From positions 1 through 6,820 of the forward strand of contig DMCZ01000134.1 in NCBI GenBank assembly GCA_003446655.1: a stretch of DNA of 6,820 nt. Direction: 5' to 3'. Under the pieces are notes generated by a model, which saw only the letters and a program-made list of their open reading frames with translations, did not search any database and was not told the DNA's origin. Source of the stretch: Thauera sp. GTDB taxonomy: Bacteria; Pseudomonadota; Gammaproteobacteria; Burkholderiales; Rhodocyclaceae. A program made the translations under genes and the position numbers. This document shows, piece after piece, positions 5,855 to 6,820 of this stretch (positions are counted from its first letter, which is position 1; each line of letters starts with the position of its first letter).

Positions 5855-5929
5855 CCGCCGAGTTAACTCGACAACTTGCAGGGCGGAACGGCAGCCGGAA
5901 GTTGCCGACAAATACTGCTAAAGCGTCGG
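5855..5929 (+). promoter_or_regulatory. Candidate SAM-II-like pseudoknot riboswitch aptamer in the metK leader, with an extended loop
   Basis: The leader can be folded by hand as an H-type pseudoknot. P1 is CCGCC (5855-5859) with GGCGG (5882-5886). P2a is CGAC (5869-5872) with GTCG (5925-5928). P2b is TTGC (5876-5879) with GC-T-AA (5917-5921). Loop 1 begins GAGTTAA (5860-5866), and loop 3 has the A-rich ACAAATACT just before GCTAAA. As I recall the SAM-II family, UUGC, GCUAAA, a GA-U-rich loop 1 and an A-rich loop 3 are its hallmarks. Between P1 and loop 3 sits an extra 7-bp hairpin, CGGCAGC (5889-5895) / GTTGCCG (5901-5907), not present in the compact SAM-II RNAs. Placement ahead of the SAM synthetase gene fits feedback by SAM. 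One doubt: loop 1 reads GAG rather than GAU. No covariance evidence was available. Confidence 0.62.
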
Positions 5930-5939
5930 CTGCTCGACG

Positions 5940-5995
5940 AAATCCCCGGAGCTGGCCGCAGACGCAGGGCCACGGCTTACGGGGATTTTTGTTTT
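5940..5995 (+). terminator. Intrinsic terminator/attenuator in the metK leader
   Basis: AAATCCCC (5940-5947) pairs with GGGGATTT (5981-5988). Inside it AGC (5950-5952) pairs with GCT (5975-5977) and TGGCC (5953-5957) with GGCCA (5968-5972). The stem runs into TTTTTGTTTT (5986-5995). Because it lies after the metK promoter and only 16 bases before the metK ATG, it must act as an attenuator of metK rather than the end of another gene. It is the likely expression platform of the upstream aptamer candidate. Confidence 0.8.
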
Positions 5996-5996
5996 C

Positions 5997-6002
5997 AAGG
6001 AG
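5997..6002 (+). promoter_or_regulatory. metK ribosome binding site
   Basis: AAGGAG lies 9 bases before the ATG at 6012 and immediately after the terminator T-run. It is a strong Shine-Dalgarno sequence and fixes the metK start. It is not part of the terminator stem, so control is more likely by termination than by occlusion of this site. Confidence 0.85.
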
Positions 6003-6011
6003 CAGTACACA

Positions 6012-6820
6012 ATGGCTGAGTTTCTCTTCACTTCCGAATCGGTCTCCGAAGGCCATCCGGACAAGGTCGCCGACCAGGTCTCCGACGGCGTGCTCGACGC
6101 CATCCTGGCCGAAGACCCCAAGGCGCGCGTCGCCTGCGAGACGCTGGTATCCACCGGCCTCGTCGTGATCTCGGGCGAGATCACCACCACCGCCCACCCC
6201 AACTACCGCGAGATCGCGCAGGAAGTCATCCGCCGCATCGGCTACGACAACTCCGACATCGGCTTCGACTACAAGAGCTGCGCGGTACTGGCGGCGATCA
6301 ACCGCCAGTCGCCCGACATCGCCCAGGGCGTCAATGCCGCCAACGACGACCCGCTCGACCAGGGCGCGGGCGACCAGGGCCTGATGTTCGGCTACGCCAC
6401 CAACGAGACCGACAGCCTGATGCCGCTGCCGATCTACTACGCCCACCGCGTCATGCAGCGCCAGGCCGAGGTGCGCAAGGACGGCCGCCTGCCGTGGCTG
6501 CGCCCGGACGCCAAGAGCCAGATCACCGTGAAGTACGTCGACGGCAAGCCGGTGGCGATCGACACCGTGGTGGTGTCCACCCAGCACGACCCCGACGTCA
6601 CCCAGGAGCAGATCCGCGAGGCGGTGATCGAGCTGATCATCAAGCCGGTGCTCCCGCCCGAGCTGATGCAGGGCAACGTTCGCTACCTGGTGAACCCCAC
6701 CGGCCGCTTCGTGGTCGGCGGTCCGCACGGCGACTGCGGCCTCACCGGGCGCAAGATCATCGTCGACACCTATGGCGGCGCGGCCCACCACGGCGGCGGC
6801 GCGTTCTCGGGCAAGGACCC
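6012..6820 (+). CDS. metK: S-adenosylmethionine synthetase MetK, N-terminal about 270 residues (3' end outside window)
   Basis: MetK makes S-adenosylmethionine from methionine and ATP in the cytoplasm. The frame starts at ATG 6012 with a strong AAGGAG and runs off the right edge. Signature segments are in order: FTSESVSEGHPDKVADQ (residues 6-22, ATP/metal-binding GHPDK), then GEITTTAHPNYREI, then the family signature GAGDQGLMFGYA. Further on come LPWLRPDAKSQITV, NPTGRFVVGGPHGDCGLTGRKIIVDTYGG, and finally the glycine-rich loop HHGGGAFSGKDP at the window edge. About 270 of an expected 385-390 residues are present, with no frameshift. An antisense open frame (6791-5838) is a codon-bias shadow. 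Expression probably depends on the leader attenuator upstream. Confidence 0.97.
   Translation, partial: MAEFLFTSESVSEGHPDKVADQVSDGVLDAILAEDPKARVACETLVSTGLVVISGEITTTAHPNYREIAQEVIRRIGYDNSDIGFDYKSCAVLAAINRQSPDIAQGVNAANDDPLDQGAGDQGLMFGYATNETDSLMPLPIYYAHRVMQRQAEVRKDGRLPWLRPDAKSQITVKYVDGKPVAIDTVVVSTQHDPDVTQEQIREAVIELIIKPVLPPELMQGNVRYLVNPTGRFVVGGPHGDCGLTGRKIIVDTYGGAAHHGGGAFSGKD

Larger units (their letters stand above)
5705..6011. other. Divergent regulatory spacer between the acyltransferase operon and metK
   Basis: This 307-base stretch has no supported gene. Going rightwards it holds an 8-bp GC hairpin (5764-5783), the metK promoter (5815-5844), a structured metK leader (about 5851-5939), an intrinsic terminator (5940-5995) and the metK ribosome binding site (5997-6002). 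Any promoter for the leftward acyltransferase operon must also lie here. I could not fix one; a minus-strand TATAGA (5842-5837) inside the metK promoter is only a weak candidate. Confidence 0.7.

Noticed and set aside
5851..5940. SAH or SAM-I riboswitch in the metK leader
   Set aside because: I looked for the conserved GAGGAGCGCUGC / AGGCUCG / AACGGCGCUC blocks of the SAH class and the GAGGGA...GCAACC core of SAM-I. Neither is present; only SAM-II-type segments fit.
5838..6791. 317-residue open frame on the minus strand opposite metK
   Set aside because: It lies antisense to an unmistakable metK frame and across its leader and terminator. Its Val/Asp/His-rich composition is typical of a GC-rich antisense shadow.
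1..6820. CRISPR array, tRNA, rRNA, insertion sequence or toxin-antitoxin pair
   Set aside because: I found no regularly spaced repeats, no tRNA-like fold, no transposase and no small paired toxin-antitoxin genes anywhere in the window.

Overview
The window is high-GC DNA with the gene content of a betaproteobacterium. The protein styles and the gene order (ruvB; metK divergent from two lpxL-type acyltransferases, then dapF, a DUF484 gene and xerC) suggest Rhodocyclales, perhaps an Azoarcus/Thauera-type organism. That placement is an impression, not a database result. Almost all of it is housekeeping chromosome; I see no insertion sequence, phage module, CRISPR array, tRNA or rRNA.

Layout: the 3' end of ruvB (1-204, +) is followed 13 bases later by a small three-helix membrane protein (218-568, +). 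This gene converges, with a 6-base gap, on a winged-helix DNA-binding protein (575-1120, -). A 159-base AT-richer gap then leads to a five-gene minus-strand block. In transcription order it is an LpxL-family acyltransferase (5704-4703), lpxL (4706-3834, 4-base overlap), dapF (3816-2983), a DUF484 protein (2904-2236) and xerC (2206-1280). Tight spacing suggests one operon joining outer-membrane lipid A acylation, the diaminopimelate step of lysine/peptidoglycan synthesis, and chromosome dimer resolution. The dapF-DUF484-xerC order is conserved in many proteobacteria. metK (6012 to the window edge, +) runs divergently.

The most interesting part is the 307-base divergent spacer (5705-6011). It holds a good sigma-70 promoter for metK, a leader of about 160 nt, an intrinsic terminator just before the metK ribosome binding site, and, between promoter and terminator, an RNA that can be folded by hand as an H-type pseudoknot. 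This fold carries the hallmark segments of the SAM-II riboswitch family (UUGC pairing with GCUAA, an A-rich loop 3, a GA-x-UU loop 1), plus an extra 7-bp hairpin in the loop that is short in classic SAM-II. A SAM-sensing attenuator ahead of the SAM synthetase gene is the natural reading. The RNA lacks the signatures of the better-known SAM-I and SAH riboswitches. It is the best candidate here for an under-described element.
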